A stretch of DNA of 64,000 bases from CAWCTB01 sp963798275 (GCA_963798275.1 CAWCTB010000030.1:1-64000), one strand, 5' to 3'. Counted from the stretch's first letter, positions 34,361 through 48,154 are shown. Numbers and translations: made by a program. Notes: generated by a model from the sequence alone, not told the origin.

Positions 34361-35073
34361 CTACGGTTTGGTGGGGAGAGGCCGGCCGGCAAACACACGG
34401 CTGAGCAGCTTCGGGTCGTCGGAGATCAAGCCGTCTACACCCCACTCGCCAAACGCTGCCAGGTTGGGTCCACGGTTTACCGTCCAGGTGAACACCTGTC
34501 TGCCCGCTGTGTGCAAATCCTCAAGCAGAGTTTGGCTCATCAGCGGATGCTCGGGAAGTACGACGCGACCGGGAGATCTCGCCAGCGCTCCAGCTGCTTC
34601 TTGTGGTCGCAAATGTAGCCAAGCGGAATCGAGGCGTCGAGTTCGTGGACTCGAAGCAGTACTCGCGGATCGAAGGAGGAGACAAGGTACCCACGTTGCG
34701 GAGGGTGTGCTATCAGCGCTGCGACAACCGCCGGTTCATTGCCGAACTGTTTGAGTTCGATGTCAAGATAGGCGCGAGCTCCAAACGCGGCCAAAACGTC
34801 TTCGAGGCACGGGACCGTTTCTCCGCAATGGCGGCATAGCTCGGCAAAATCTGTCTCAGCGATCACCGCGCCTTTGAGTTTAGGGTCATGGCATAGGACG
34901 CTGCGGCCATCGCGCGTCGTACGCACGTCGAACTCGAAACCGTCGCAGCCGTGGGCGAGAGCATATTCAAAAGCCGCAAGCGTGTTTTCTGCGGGAAGAT
35001 CAGCTTTCCGCTGCATCACTCGCAAGCCAGGACGAACGCCACGATGCCCGAGGAGAAGAGGTCTGGGTTTCAC
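34361..35073 (-). CDS. glycerophosphodiester phosphodiesterase (one frameshift)
   Basis: The N-terminal part has the GDPD motif LLGHRGVR, then AENTLAAFEYALAHGCDGFEFDVRTTRDG (Glu and Asp metal ligands) and LCHDPKL. The frame shifts near 34565; the remainder (VVLPEHPLMSQTLLEDLHTAGRQVFTWTVN, ISDDP) follows in another frame. One base must be added, giving 237 aa. The enzyme would hydrolyse glycerophosphodiesters to glycerol 3-phosphate and an alcohol. Confidence 0.8.
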
Positions 35074-35084
35074 GAAAAGGTGGA

Positions 35085-35393
35085 TCAGTCGAGATCAAAA
35101 TCGCGTATTGGCTTGCCGGTGTCGGGAGTCTCTTTCGCGCGCTTGAGCGCTTCCTGAAACTTCTTCTCCAGCAGATCAGCGGAATTCTTCTGCGCCTCAA
35201 CCGACTGGCGGAAGATCGACTCCTTGCGGCTGTCCCGCTCCTTCAAGGCTCGCGCCGCCTCTTCGATGTCGTTGAAGGTCTTGGGAACAGCTTTCGGGGT
35301 GTGCGCGATGACCGCCTTGCTGGCGGCGTCAATCTTCAACACTGCGCCACAGCAGGGGCAGGTAACCTCGAACTGGCTGGAAGTCTTTGCCAT
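35085..35393 (-). CDS. small zinc-ribbon protein of unknown function
   Basis: 102 aa from ATG 35393. The N-terminus carries VTCPCCGAVLKID (a single CxxC, half of a zinc ribbon); residues 45-95 are strongly charged and likely helical or coiled-coil (EEAARALKERDSRKES; EKKFQEALKRAKE). It lies 11 bp before the GDPD gene. The role is unknown. Confidence 0.65.
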   Translation of the reverse strand: MAKTSSQFEVTCPCCGAVLKIDAASKAVIAHTPKAVPKTFNDIEEAARALKERDSRKESIFRQSVEAQKNSADLLEKKFQEALKRAKETPDTGKPIRDFDLD

Positions 35394-35633
35394 GCTGTCA
35401 TGGTACCGCACTGTCAGTCACCGAGCCAATGATGCTGTCAGGTTGCCGAAAGCGGTGCCGCTTGTCCGCAATGAAAAACTGCGAACTGCACCTCAGCCTG
35501 CGCCCTCGTCCCCGCCCTGAGCATCCATATTGATGTCACTATTGATGTCACTGACTTAGTCACCGCCGCAATGCAATCATCAACTCAGCTCGACTTAACA
35601 CATCGAGCGCTCACCTAGCGAGGAGCCGTTCTC

Positions 35634-36729
35634 ATGATTGATGTGCAAGAAGCCAAAGCACCCCAGCAGTCAAAGATCAAAAACCACCAAGACCTCAGGC
35701 TACGCCGCCCGGTCGGCCACGTCTCCGCTTTCGCCCTTTTCCTTCGAGCGTCGCGAGCCCGGCCCCAAGGACGTGCAGATCGAGATTCTGTATTGCGGCG
35801 TCTGCCACTCCGACCTGCACACCGCCCGCAATGAATGGACCAACACCACCTATCCGGTCGTTCCGGGACACGAGATCGTCGGGCGGGTCACGAAAGTCGG
35901 CTCCGAGGTCACCAGGTTCAAAACCGGAGATCTCGCCGGCGTGGGATGCCTGGTCGACTCCTGCGGCCACTGCGAGTCCTGCAAAGCGGGCCTGGAAAAC
36001 TATTGCCTGGTTGCCCCGGTGTTCACCTACAACAGCGAAGACAAGATCCTCGGTGGCATGACGTACGGCGGCTACTCGAGCTCGATCGTCGTCACCGAGC
36101 ATTTTGTGTTACGCATTCCGGCAAACTTGGAACTCGCGGGCGTCGCCCCGCTGCTCTGCGCCGGAATCACCACCTACTCGCCGCTGCGTCACTGGAAGGT
36201 GGGCAAGGGGCAGAAAGTCGGCGTCGTCGGATTAGGCGGCCTGGGACACATGGGCGTCAAGCTGGCCAACGCCATGGGAGCGCACGTTGTACTGTTCACC
36301 ACCTCGGCCCACAAAGCCGGCGACGCGAAGCGCCTGGGGGCTTCCGAGGTTGTTATCTCAAAGGACGCAGCCGCCATGGAGAAGCTCGCCAACAGCTTCG
36401 ACTTCATCCTCGACACGGTCTCAGCCGAGCACGATGTGAATCCTTATCTCGTGGCGCTCAAGCGTGATGGGACGATGGTCCTGGTGGGAGCACCGGAAAA
36501 GCCGGTTCCGATAGCAGCCTTCAGCCTGATTCCCCAGCGCAAGCAGTTCGCCGGATCGATGATCGGCGGTATCCCCGAAACCCAGGAGATGCTCGATTTC
36601 TGCGGCAAACACAACATTACTTCCGACATCGAGATCATTCCGATCCAGAAGATCAACGAAGCCTATGAGCGCATGCTGCGCAGCGACGTGAAGTACCGCT
36701 TCGTGATCGACATGGCATCGCTGAAGTAA
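35634..36729 (+). CDS. zinc-dependent alcohol dehydrogenase, YahK/CAD-like (one frameshift)
   Basis: Start ATG 35634 with AGGAG 9 bp upstream. The A run at 35679-35683 has one base too many: deleting it joins VQEAKAPQQSKIK to TKTSGYAARSATSPL. The repaired 364-aa protein has catalytic zinc ligands in CGVCHSDLHT and GHEIVG, structural zinc Cys residues in DSCGHCESCKAGLENYC, and the NADP motif GLGGLGHMG. It would reduce aldehydes to alcohols. A strong terminator follows. Confidence 0.88.
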
Positions 36730-36740
36730 GTTACGGCGTG

Positions 36741-36775
36741 AACAAAAAGCCCTCCGCAAAGGAGGGCTTTTTGTT
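36741..36775. terminator. bidirectional terminator between adh and korB
   Basis: A perfect 15-bp stem (36741-36755 with 36761-36775), loop GCAAA, begins with AACAAAAAG and ends with CTTTTTGTT, between convergent genes. Confidence 0.92.
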
Positions 36776-36793
36776 CTTCGCAGAGGAGAGTTA

Positions 36794-37841
36794 CTACCGC
36801 AGCTCTTCCATGCATTCTTCCAGCACTGCCCGCGAAGGACGGGTCACGTCTTCGGGAAGCGTCGCCAGCGGCTGATCGGTCATGTTGAGCATGTCGATGA
36901 AGTTCGGCGCCGTCGTGTTCAGGTAGAGAACGCCGGTAAGCACCTCGTCCTCCTCGTGGGACTGCATCAAGCGCCGCACCGCCCCGGTCTTGTCCGTCGG
37001 ATCGTAATCTTCTTCCAGCTTGTGCAACCGCAGCGACGACCCGTCGTGCATGGTGACGTTCACGGTGGCGCCGGCGTCGTAGTCGACGTCGATCTCCTGG
37101 AAGTGCGGAATGAAGTTGACGTCGTGCAGCGGCTCCTCGTGGTCTTTCATGAACTTGTACGACTTGGTCGAGCCCTCGTGATCGTTGAACGTAACGCAGG
37201 GCGAAACCACGTCGATCATCACCGTGCCGCGATGCGCCAGCGCGGCCTTCAGCATGGTGTGCAACTGGCGCTTATCGCCCGAGAACGAACGGCCCACGAA
37301 CGTCGCGCCCAGCATGATCGCCAGCGCGCAGGTGTCGATGGGCGGCAGATCGTTGATGACACCCGTCTTCAGCTTCGAGCCAAGGTCGGCGGTCGCCGAG
37401 AACTGGCCTTTGGTGAGCCCGTAGACGCCGTTGTCTTCGATGATGTAGATCACCGGCAGATTGCGCCGCATCAGGTGCACGAATTGTCCGATGCCAATCG
37501 AGGCAGTGTCGCCGTCGCCGCTGACGCCCAGGGCGACGATCTTGGCAGTTCGCCAGCACCGCTCCCGTGGTCACCGACGGCATGCGTCCGTGCACCGAGT
37601 TGAAGCTGTGCGAACGGCCCATGAAATAGGCCGGGCTCTTCGACGAACAGCCGATGCCCGACATCTTGATGACGCGCTCGGGGCCGATACCCATCTCGTA
37701 AAAGGCGTCGATGATGCGCTCGGAGATGGCGTTGTGGCCGCAGCCCGCACACAAGGTCGTCTTGCCGCCGCGGTAATCGAGCACCGTCAGTCCGATGCGG
37801 TTGGTCTTCGGCTGCGGCTGGGGAGTCGGAGTGCTCGCCAT
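36794..37841 (-). CDS. korB: 2-oxoacid:ferredoxin oxidoreductase beta subunit (one frameshift)
   Basis: The N-terminus has TLCAGCGHNAISERI and the TPP-binding start GIGCSSK; after the shift near 37547 the TPP core continues with VALGVSGDGDTASIG and EDNGVYGLTKGQ. Removing one T joins AVLAN to AKIVALG and gives 348 aa. Binds thiamine diphosphate and, with KorA, decarboxylates 2-oxoglutarate or another 2-oxoacid to acyl-CoA with ferredoxin. The start overlaps the korA stop (TAATG). Confidence 0.88.
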
Positions 37842-39680
37842 TACTTGCCCTCCTGCGAAATGATGTCGTCAGTAATGGACCGCGCGTCGATGGGCAGTCC
37901 GTTGTAATGCTTCACGCTGCGCAGCCGGGCAATGTCCGGCACCGCAATGTCCAGCTTGATCAGCGTCAGCATCTGCGCGTCGCGGTTCTGGTCGACGATG
38001 TACACCCGCTTATGCGCTGCGATGAACTCATGCGTCTCGCGGGTGAGCGGATACGCTCGCAACCGCAGGTAGTCAGCCTTGACTCCGTACTCGGCCTGTA
38101 GCTGATCCAGGGTTTCGACCACAGCGTGATGCGACGTCCCGTACGCGATGATGCCGACCTCGTTGCCGTCGTTGCGAACTACTTCAGGCCGCGGCACCAG
38201 CGTACGCGCGTGATCGAACTTGTGGGCCAGGCGGTCGAGGTTATTCACGTAATCGTCAGGACGTTCGCTGTACTGCGCCCTCTCGTTGTGGCCGCTGCCG
38301 CGCGCGAACCACGCCGACCCAGGATGATCGGTTCCCGGCAGGGTGCGATAGCCGACGCCGTCGCCATCCACGTCTTTGTAACGCGCGAAGCCGCCCAACC
38401 GGTCGAGGTCTTCTTTTGTCAGCACCTTGCCGCGGTTGATCGGCGTCTCGGGATATTCGAACGGCTCCGACATCCAGTTGTTCATGCCGAGGTCGAGATC
38501 GGACATGACAAACACCGGGGTCTGCAACTGCTCCGCCAGGTTGAACGCCTCGCTCGCCATGCGAAAAGCATTCATGCACCGAAGAAGGAATCAGCATGGG
38601 GTGCCGAGTGTCGCCATGCGAGAGCGTCGCCACGAAACCGATATCGCCCTGCGAGGTGCGCGTCGGCAATCCCGTCGACGGACCGACGCGCTGGATGTCC
38701 CAGATCACGCCCGGAATCTCGACGTAGTAGCCCAGTCCGGCAAACTCCGCCATGAGCGAAATGCCGGGACCGGCGGTGGCCGTCATGGAGCGGGCGCCTG
38801 CCCATCCCGCGCCTAGCACCATGCCGATGGCTGCGAGTTCGTCTTCCGCCTGGACGATGGCGAAAGTCGCTTTGCCATCGGGTCCGATGCGGTAATCCTT
38901 CATGTAATCGATGAGGGTTTCCACCAGCGATGAAGAAGGCGTGATGGGATACCAGGTCACGACCGTCACGCCGGCAAACATGCACCCCAGGGCCGCGGCA
39001 GCATTGCCGTCGATGATGATCATGCCGCGAGTCTTGTCCATGCGCTCGACGGTGAACGGGTCGGCCTTGGTCAGCGAAGCGGCAGCGTAATCGTAGCCGG
39101 CTTTCGCGGCATTCCAGTTCAGGTCGGCGGCCTTGATCTTCGTCTTGAACTGCTTGCGGACGGCCTTCTCCACCTCGACCATGTCGAGCTTCAGGAGCTG
39201 CGCCACCACTCCGACGTAGATCATGTTCTTGACCAGCTTGCGCAGCTTCGACTCGGGACACACCGCTGCCGTCAGCTTGTCGTACGGCACGGCGTAGAAG
39301 GTGAGGTCGGAGCGCAGCTCGTTCAGCTTCAGCGGCTCGTCATAGAGCACCGCCGCTCCCGGAGCGAGCGAGAGCACGTCTTCCTTCGCCGTCTCCGCAT
39401 TCATCGCCACCAGGAAGTCGATTTCCTTCTTGCGCGCGATGTAGCCCTTCCTGCTGGCCCGAATGGTGTACCAGGTCGGCAGTCCGGCGATGTTGGAAGG
39501 GAAAAGGTTTTTACCAGAGACCGGTACGCCCATCTGGAAGATGGTGCGGAGCAGCACGGTGTTGGCGCTCTGCGATCCGGAACCGTTGACGGTAGCGACT
39601 TGTATGCTGAAATTGTTGACGACAGGCTGACGGCCGGCATCCGATTCGGTGCCGTGTACCGCAATTTCTGTTGTTGCCAT
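37841..39680 (-). CDS. korA: 2-oxoacid:ferredoxin oxidoreductase alpha subunit with fused gamma domain (one frameshift)
   Basis: The N-terminal gamma domain (about 25-190; GVPVSGKNLFPSNIAGLPTW) is fused to the alpha domain (about 215 onward; GNAAAALGCMFAGVTVVTWYPITPSSSL, YVEIPGVIWDIQRVGPSTGLPT). The break lies at the A run 38564-38567: deleting one base joins SVHECF to RMASEAFNLAEQL. Repaired length 612 aa. Partner of KorB in the same operon. Confidence 0.88.
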
Positions 39681-39774
39681 CCTTACCCCTTGAGTCTGTA
39701 CCCCGCTCTACCAGCCACGATGTTGTGGGGTGTGTTGCTATTATAGGGCAGGTTGCAAACGGCGCGGGCGGTGG

Positions 39775-40137
39775 TCAAAGAGGAAGAACCCGAGCTCGGG
39801 CTCGGGCCGGGTCGATCGTGATCAATGCGCCCCGCTCCAGATCTTGCTCTAGCTGTCTCACTGCTAACACCACCACAGACCCCATTTTGGCGGGAGACGT
39901 TTCCTGCGACCGAAGCTGTATCACGCTGGGAGCACGCCGCGATTTAGACGCTAGCAGCGTTCCAAAGTCAAGATCATGGGTGAATACGACGCAGTCGTTC
40001 TTGATCGCCCAATCCAGAATCTCGCTGTCTTTGGCAGTAACGTCGCCCACCGTGCTCCAGTGCACCGCTTCCCAGTTTTCCTGCCTGAACACGGCAACCC
40101 AACTGGGCGAGAGATTCATGTCGATGAGGATTTTCAC
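39775..40137 (-). CDS. DUF5615 PIN-like toxin
   Basis: 120 aa. KILIDMNLS begins the PIN-like fold, AKDSEILDWAIKNDCVVFTHDLDFG carries the middle and last acidic residues. This family forms pairs with DUF433 proteins. The start overlaps the DUF433 gene by 4 bp (ATGA), so the two are one unit with the antitoxin first. Predicted ribonuclease toxin; target unknown. Confidence 0.82.
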   Translation of the reverse strand: MKILIDMNLSPSWVAVFRQENWEAVHWSTVGDVTAKDSEILDWAIKNDCVVFTHDLDFGTLLASKSRRAPSVIQLRSQETSPAKMGSVVVLAVRQLEQDLERGALITIDPARARARVLPL

Positions 40138-40361
40138 GCCTGCTTTAATTCGATCTCCCGCTCTTCGGAGCGTAGAGCCGCATAGGAGAGCGCTTGTGCG
40201 ATGTCTTCGGCTTCAAGGTAGGGATACAGTTCGAGGATTTCGGAAGAGCTGTGGCCCTCAGCGAGCATACCCACAATTGTGCCGACGGTGACGCGCATTC
40301 CCCGAATGCAGGGCTTTCCGCCCATCACCTGTGGATCGATTGTGATTCGGTCTGTCCCCAT
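40134..40361 (-). CDS. DUF433 antitoxin
   Basis: 75 aa. RITIDPQVMGGKPCIRGMRVTV and ILELYPYLEAEDIAQALSYAA are the typical DUF433 body, a small HTH-like fold. It precedes and overlaps the DUF5615 gene, which supports a type II toxin-antitoxin module. Confidence 0.82.
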   Translation of the reverse strand: MGTDRITIDPQVMGGKPCIRGMRVTVGTIVGMLAEGHSSSEILELYPYLEAEDIAQALSYAALRSEEREIELKQA

Positions 40362-40398
40362 AGATTCATTCCTTAGTCGTTGTCAGCGGAACAACCGG

Positions 40399-41356
40399 CT
40401 ACACCGTATCGTAATACTGCGCTATGTTGCGGAATTTCTTATAGCGCGCGTCCAGCAACTCCTGCAGGGGCTTCTTTTCCAGTTCGGCCAGGTGTTTCTC
40501 TAGCGACTGACCGAGCGCTGCGGCCGCTGCATCGTAATCGTGATGCGCGCCGCCCGGAGGCTCCGTGATCACTTCGTCGCAGAATCCCATCTCGAAGTTG
40601 TCCTTGGCAGTGATGCGCATGGCCTGGGCCGCAATCTCGCGCTTGCTGGAGTCGCGCCACATGATCGACGCGCAGCCTTCGGGCGATATCACCGAATAGA
40701 CGGTGTTTTCCATCATCAGCACGCGATCGGCGACCGCGATCGCCAAAGCGCCGCCGCTGCCGCCTTCGCCGGTGATGGCCGCGATGAACGGAACCTTCAG
40801 CCTCGCCATCTCGCGCAGGTTGTGGGCGATGGCTTCTGCCTGTCCGCGCTCTTCGGCGCCTAGCCCGGGGTAGGCGCCGGGCACGTCGATTAGCGTGATC
40901 ACCGGGCGGCGCCACTTCTCGGCGAAGCGCATCAGGCGCAACGCCTTGCGGTAGCCCTCGGGATTGGGTTGCCCGAAGTTGCGATAGATGCGCTGCTTGG
41001 TCTCGCGGCCCTTCTGGGTGCCGATCACGGCAACTTCCCTGCCGTTGAACTTGCGCCATGCCGCAGACAATCGCCGGATCGTCGCCAAAGCCGCGGTCGC
41101 CATGCACCTCGCTGAACTCGGGAAAGATTCTTTCGATGTAATCGAGCGGATACGGGCGCATGGGATGGCGCGCCAGTTCGGTGCGCTCCCACGCGCTGAG
41201 CTGGCCGGCCATCTGACGGCGCAGGGCATCGACCCGGTCGTGAAGTTGTTCCAATTGCTTGCGCGGCTCTGGATTGTCGCCCGCGACCGCCTGCAACTGC
41301 TCAATCTGTTTCTCGATCCGTTCCAGCTCGGTCTGTGCTTTTGAAGCAGCTTCCAT
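40399..41356 (-). CDS. accA: acetyl-CoA carboxylase carboxyltransferase subunit alpha (one frameshift)
   Basis: Starts at ATG 41356 (MEAASKAQTELERIEKQI, the helical N-terminus) and runs through RPYPLDYIERIFPEFSEVHGDRGFGDDPAIVCGMA; deleting one base near 41053 leads into KFNGREVAVIGTQKGRETKQ and the carboxyltransferase core with TGEGGSGGALAIAVADRVLMMENTVYSVISPEGCASI. Repaired length 318 aa, normal. Works with AccD to transfer carboxyl from biotin to acetyl-CoA. dnaE lies upstream on the same strand. Confidence 0.93.
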
Positions 41357-41509
41357 ATTGTTATTCGTTGGCCTGAGTGAGGTGCGGTAAACCGCTTCTA
41401 CGGCTGAGATCCAGTAGTCGATTGCCGGGAGAATTCCTGCTAAGTGGCAAAGACTCTTCCCGATCCGGCTGTCCGGCATCGACTTCCATAATGCCATCGC
41501 CATGCGGCA

Positions 41510-44983
<3,474 letters not shown>

Positions 44984-45071
44984 GATGAAGAGTTGGGCCT
45001 CGGAGGTGCACTCCTATTTTATGCGCGCAAAGTGCTGGCGCATCCCGAGGACAATGTGGAAAACCAGCCCG

Positions 45072-45632
45072 TTACTCGCCTCGCGAGATGTTGCTGGCGG
45101 AATCGCTGGGTGAGATGAGCACACCGCCCTCGATGTCATGCCCCGGTGGCGTCTGCCGCTTGCCGGGTGCTGCGGTACCGCGCTTCCGGACCATGGCACG
45201 GTAGGCGAAAATCACCGCCAGCAGCGGCGCTGCCAGCAGCAGCCCCCAGAAGCCGAAGAACATGCTTAACAGAATCGGAACAATCAGTGAGGCCCAGATG
45301 GGCACTCGCGCCGTCTTCCGCATGATGAGGGGTTGCAGGACCAATCCCTCGACCAGCACAATCCCGCCGTACAGAATCAGCACGTAGACGAACGTCTCCC
45401 ACCCGATGGACAGCGCCGCCAACCCCGGGCCGACAAAGCTCAGCGCGGTTCCAAAATGCGGAATAAACTGCAGGGCCGCTGCCAGCGCGGCCCAGAACGG
45501 CGCCCACGGTACGTGCAGAAACGACAGCCCCGCCCACCACATCAGTCCGACGCAAACCGAGTCGTAGCATTGCGCCACGAACCAGCGTTTCAGCGCATCT
45601 CCGGTGATGTTGATGTGCGTCGCAAACTGCAT
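45072..45632 (-). CDS. AI-2E family transporter, C-terminal half only
   Basis: 186 aa with about five membrane helices (VGLMWWAGLSFLHV, FWAALAAALQFIPHFGTAL, VYVLILYGGIVLVEGLVL, LIVPILLSMFFGFWGLLLAAPLLAVIFAY). The motif GTALSFVGPGLAAL and the final APLLAV are typical of the second half of AI-2E (YdgG/TqsA) proteins, which are normally about 350 aa. The first half is absent; purQ begins 79 bp away on the other strand. Truncated gene or unusually short member. Confidence 0.65.
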   Translation of the reverse strand: MQFATHINITGDALKRWFVAQCYDSVCVGLMWWAGLSFLHVPWAPFWAALAAALQFIPHFGTALSFVGPGLAALSIGWETFVYVLILYGGIVLVEGLVLQPLIMRKTARVPIWASLIVPILLSMFFGFWGLLLAAPLLAVIFAYRAMVRKRGTAAPGKRQTPPGHDIEGGVLISPSDSASNISRGE

Positions 45633-45710
45633 ATCTACTTAGATGCCGGCGCCTCCGGGCCGTCTCAAAGCCATGCTAGACTCACATTATCCCCTGTGGA
45701 GCATGCTGCA

Positions 45711-46406
45711 ATGAAATTTGGCGTCATCATCTTTCCTGGCTCCAACTGCGATCACGATGCCTACTGGACCATCGACCAGGTTGCCCGGCAGCCCGTGACG
45801 TTTCTGTGGCATGACTCAGCCGACCTGCAGGGCTGCGACGCCATCATCGTGCCCGGCGGCTTTGCCTACGGAGACTATCTGCGCACCGGCGCCATTGCGA
45901 AGTTCTCTCCCGTGATGGAATCGGTCCGTAAATTCGCGGCTGAGGGTGGGCTGGTCTTCGGCATCTGTAACGGATTTCAGATCCTGTGCGAGTCGGGTCT
46001 GCTGCCCGGAGCCCTCATGCGCAACGCCGGACTCAAGTATGTCTGCAAGCCGGTGCACATCCGGGTGGAAAGCACGAACACGCCCTACACCCAGCAACTC
46101 ACCAAAGGCGAGGTGCTGCAAATTCCCATCGGCCATATGGAAGGAAATTACGTCTGCGACGAGCCGACGCTGGCCGAACTGAAGCAACAGGACCGCATCA
46201 TCTTTCGCTACACGACGCCCGCGGGCGAGGTCACACCCGAAGCGAATCCCAACGGCTCGCTGGAGAACATTGCCGGCATCTGTAACGAAGGCCGTAATGT
46301 GCTGGGCATGATGCCGCATCCCGAGCGCGCCGCCGAGCCGGAACTGGGCATGACCGATGGCGCACGCATCTTCCATTCCATGGTCGCGGCGCTGGTAACA
46401 AAATAG
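45711..46406 (+). CDS. purQ: phosphoribosylformylglycinamidine synthase subunit PurQ
   Basis: 231 aa from ATG 45711. Class I glutamine amidotransferase: KFGVIIFPGSNCDHD, GGFAYGDYLRTGAIA, the nucleophile Cys in GICNGFQIL, and the His/Glu in MMPHPERAAE. Supplies ammonia to PurL in purine synthesis. The neighbouring dut gene is convergent. No purS or purL in the window. Confidence 0.94.
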   Translation: MKFGVIIFPGSNCDHDAYWTIDQVARQPVTFLWHDSADLQGCDAIIVPGGFAYGDYLRTGAIAKFSPVMESVRKFAAEGGLVFGICNGFQILCESGLLPGALMRNAGLKYVCKPVHIRVESTNTPYTQQLTKGEVLQIPIGHMEGNYVCDEPTLAELKQQDRIIFRYTTPAGEVTPEANPNGSLENIAGICNEGRNVLGMMPHPERAAEPELGMTDGARIFHSMVAALVTK

Positions 46407-46424
46407 GCAAGACCACGCGCCCGC

Positions 46425-46850
46425 TTAACTGCCGCTGGAACCGAATCCTTTCGCGCCGCGGGCCGCCTCGCTGAGTTCCTCTTCCACCACCTCTCCCGCC
46501 AGAAAAGGATGTTCCAGCAGTTGCGCGATCTTGTCGCCCTTGCGAATCGTGTAAGGCTCGTCGGCAAGGTTCTCCATCAGGACGATCACCTCTCCTCGAT
46601 AACCTGCGTCGATGACGCCCGCGTTACACATCAGCCGCTTTTTCGCCATGCCGGACCGCGTCTTCACGATTCCGCCGGCGGTGGGAACGAACTCAATGGC
46701 GATTCCGGTGTGAATGCCCGCCGCACCACGAGCCGGAATCGTGGCCTCTTCGGCGGAGTACAGGTCATATCCAATGTCCTCTCCCGGGTGAGCTACCGTG
46801 GGCAAAGTCGCGTCGGGCGACAGCTTCTTTACTTTGAGCATGGAATTCAT
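46425..46850 (-). CDS. dut: dUTP pyrophosphatase
   Basis: About 141 aa from ATG 46850 (or ATG 46841). The five trimeric dUTPase motifs are visible: EDIGYDLYSAEE, KTRSGMAKK, NAGVIDAGYRGEV, IRKGDKIAQLLEHPF and RGAKGFGSSGS. Hydrolyses dUTP to dUMP, keeping uracil out of DNA. Confidence 0.93.
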   Translation of the reverse strand: MNSMLKVKKLSPDATLPTVAHPGEDIGYDLYSAEEATIPARGAAGIHTGIAIEFVPTAGGIVKTRSGMAKKRLMCNAGVIDAGYRGEVIVLMENLADEPYTIRKGDKIAQLLEHPFLAGEVVEEELSEAARGAKGFGSSGS

Positions 46851-46932
46851 TGTGCCAGAGAGCAGTACTGTCTTGTATGCTGGTGCGGCCAAGCCGGGCT
46901 ATGGAAACTCAGAAACAAGTTGAGTTTCGGCT

Positions 46933-47014
46933 AGAGCCGGCTTACAGGGTTTGGGTAGAGCCGGCTTACAGGGTTTGGGTAGAGCCGGCTTACAGGGTTT
47001 GGGTAGAGCCGGCC
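46933..47014 (+). repeat. 24-bp tandem repeat, three units plus a part
   Basis: The unit AGAGCCGGCTTACAGGGTTT ends in GGGT and stands at 46933-46956, 46957-46980 and 46981-47004, with a fourth partial unit at 47005. The copies are exact. The array fills the gap between dut and the ornithine cyclodeaminase-like gene and runs into a family A type hairpin. Confidence 0.9.
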
Positions 47015-47075
47015 TTCAGGCCGGCGTCTAAGCTGTTGTAGATGTTCTGGGGCTTCAGCCCCGGAAATTTAGAAT
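47005..47075 (+). repeat. family A-like hairpins
   Basis: GCCGGCCTTCAGGCCGGC and, 25 bp later, CTGGGGCTTCAGCCCCGG are two hairpins with a CTTCAG centre, as in the dispersed repeats elsewhere. They lie about 40 bp before the next gene start. Confidence 0.6.
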
Positions 47076-47112
47076 GCGGAGTTTTCAGAGCTTCCCTGAG
47101 TGAGTTGTTTCC

Positions 47113-48057
47113 TTGAGCGAACACAAAACCAGCGCTGCCGTTCCTTACCTCGACGAGCCCACCGTCAGCCGCGTGCTGCGCATGGCAGACCTCATCCCTG
47201 CGATGGAGCGCGCGCTCATCGACTTTTCCACCGGGCGCGTCCACCAGCCGGTACGCACCATCGTCGCCGTGCCGGAGCATGAAGGCTTCATGGGCCTGAT
47301 GCCCGCGGTCTACGGCGACCTCATGGGAACCAAGCTGGTGAACCTGTTCCCCCGCAATGCGGAGCGTGGACTGCCAACCCATCTCGCGCTCATCGCGATC
47401 TTCCGGTCCGATACCGGGGAGCCCATCGCTGTGCTTGACGGACGCTTGATCACAGAGATGCGGACTGCGGCCGTCTCGGCCGTGGCCGTCAAAGCGCTGG
47501 CTTCCCAAGACGCCCAGAGGCTCGCCATCCTTGGCAGTGGAGTGCAGGCTCGTTCCCATCATCATGCCCTGTCGCTGGTGCGCGATTTCAGCGATATCCG
47601 CGTCTGGAGCCGCAATCCCGATCACGCCCGCGCGTGTGCCGAGGAAATCGGCGCCCAACCCACTTCGGCTGAGGCAGCGGTTCGTGATGCCGACGTGGTT
47701 GTGACTGTGACCAACGCCCCCGAGCCAGTGGTCAAGGGCGAGTGGTTGAAACCGGGCGCGCTTGTGGTCGCTGTCGGTGCGGTCGGAACAAAGCGACGCG
47801 AGCTTGACGATGCCGTCATGCAGCAATCGGCCGTGCTGGTTGACTCGCGCGACGCCGCCCTGCAGGAATCCGGTGACGTGCTCCTATCGGGAGCGACGAT
47901 CCATGCCGAATTAGGAGAACTGCTGGCCGGCCGCAAGTCACTGCCACACGCAAGCAACATCGTCTTCAAATCTCTGGGAATAGCAGTGGAAGACCTGGCA
48001 TCCGCCAGGCTGGTACTGCACGCTCTCAACCTGCTGCCTGCGTCATCGTCAAACTAG
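47113..48057 (+). CDS. ornithine cyclodeaminase / mu-crystallin family protein
   Basis: 314 aa from TTG 47113. KLVNLFPRNAERGLPTHLALIAIF and LDGRLITEMRTAAVSAVAVKAL carry the substrate Arg/Lys residues and LAILGSGVQARSHHHAL is the NAD motif. Members act as ornithine cyclodeaminase, alanine dehydrogenase or ketimine reductase; the specificity cannot be told. The gene stands alone. Confidence 0.85.
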   Translation: MSEHKTSAAVPYLDEPTVSRVLRMADLIPAMERALIDFSTGRVHQPVRTIVAVPEHEGFMGLMPAVYGDLMGTKLVNLFPRNAERGLPTHLALIAIFRSDTGEPIAVLDGRLITEMRTAAVSAVAVKALASQDAQRLAILGSGVQARSHHHALSLVRDFSDIRVWSRNPDHARACAEEIGAQPTSAEAAVRDADVVVTVTNAPEPVVKGEWLKPGALVVAVGAVGTKRRELDDAVMQQSAVLVDSRDAALQESGDVLLSGATIHAELGELLAGRKSLPHASNIVFKSLGIAVEDLASARLVLHALNLLPASSSN

Positions 48058-48092
48058 AAGCTATCGAGCCGTCGGCTAATCTCATGAATCAG

Positions 48093-48154
48093 TTTTGAAA
48101 GGGCACAGCTTCAGCTATGCCGTAAAGATCGGCCCGGGCTTTAGCCCCAGAGGA
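48093..48154 (+). repeat. dispersed hairpin repeat, family A
   Basis: TTTTGAAAGGGCACAGCTTC followed by AGCTATGCCGTAAA and GGGCTTTAGCCCCAGAGGAG. The first stem is degenerate compared with 31291. Confidence 0.7.

Noticed and set aside
36741..36775. Hairpin considered as part of the dispersed repeat families
   Set aside because: It has the A-stem-T form of a terminator between convergent genes and lacks the family centre.
46933..47014. Tandem repeat considered as a CRISPR array
   Set aside because: The units are directly joined without spacers, and no cas gene is near.
46850..47041. Small protein with repeated VEPAYRVW units
   Set aside because: It is only the translation of the 24-bp tandem repeat and starts inside dut on the other strand.
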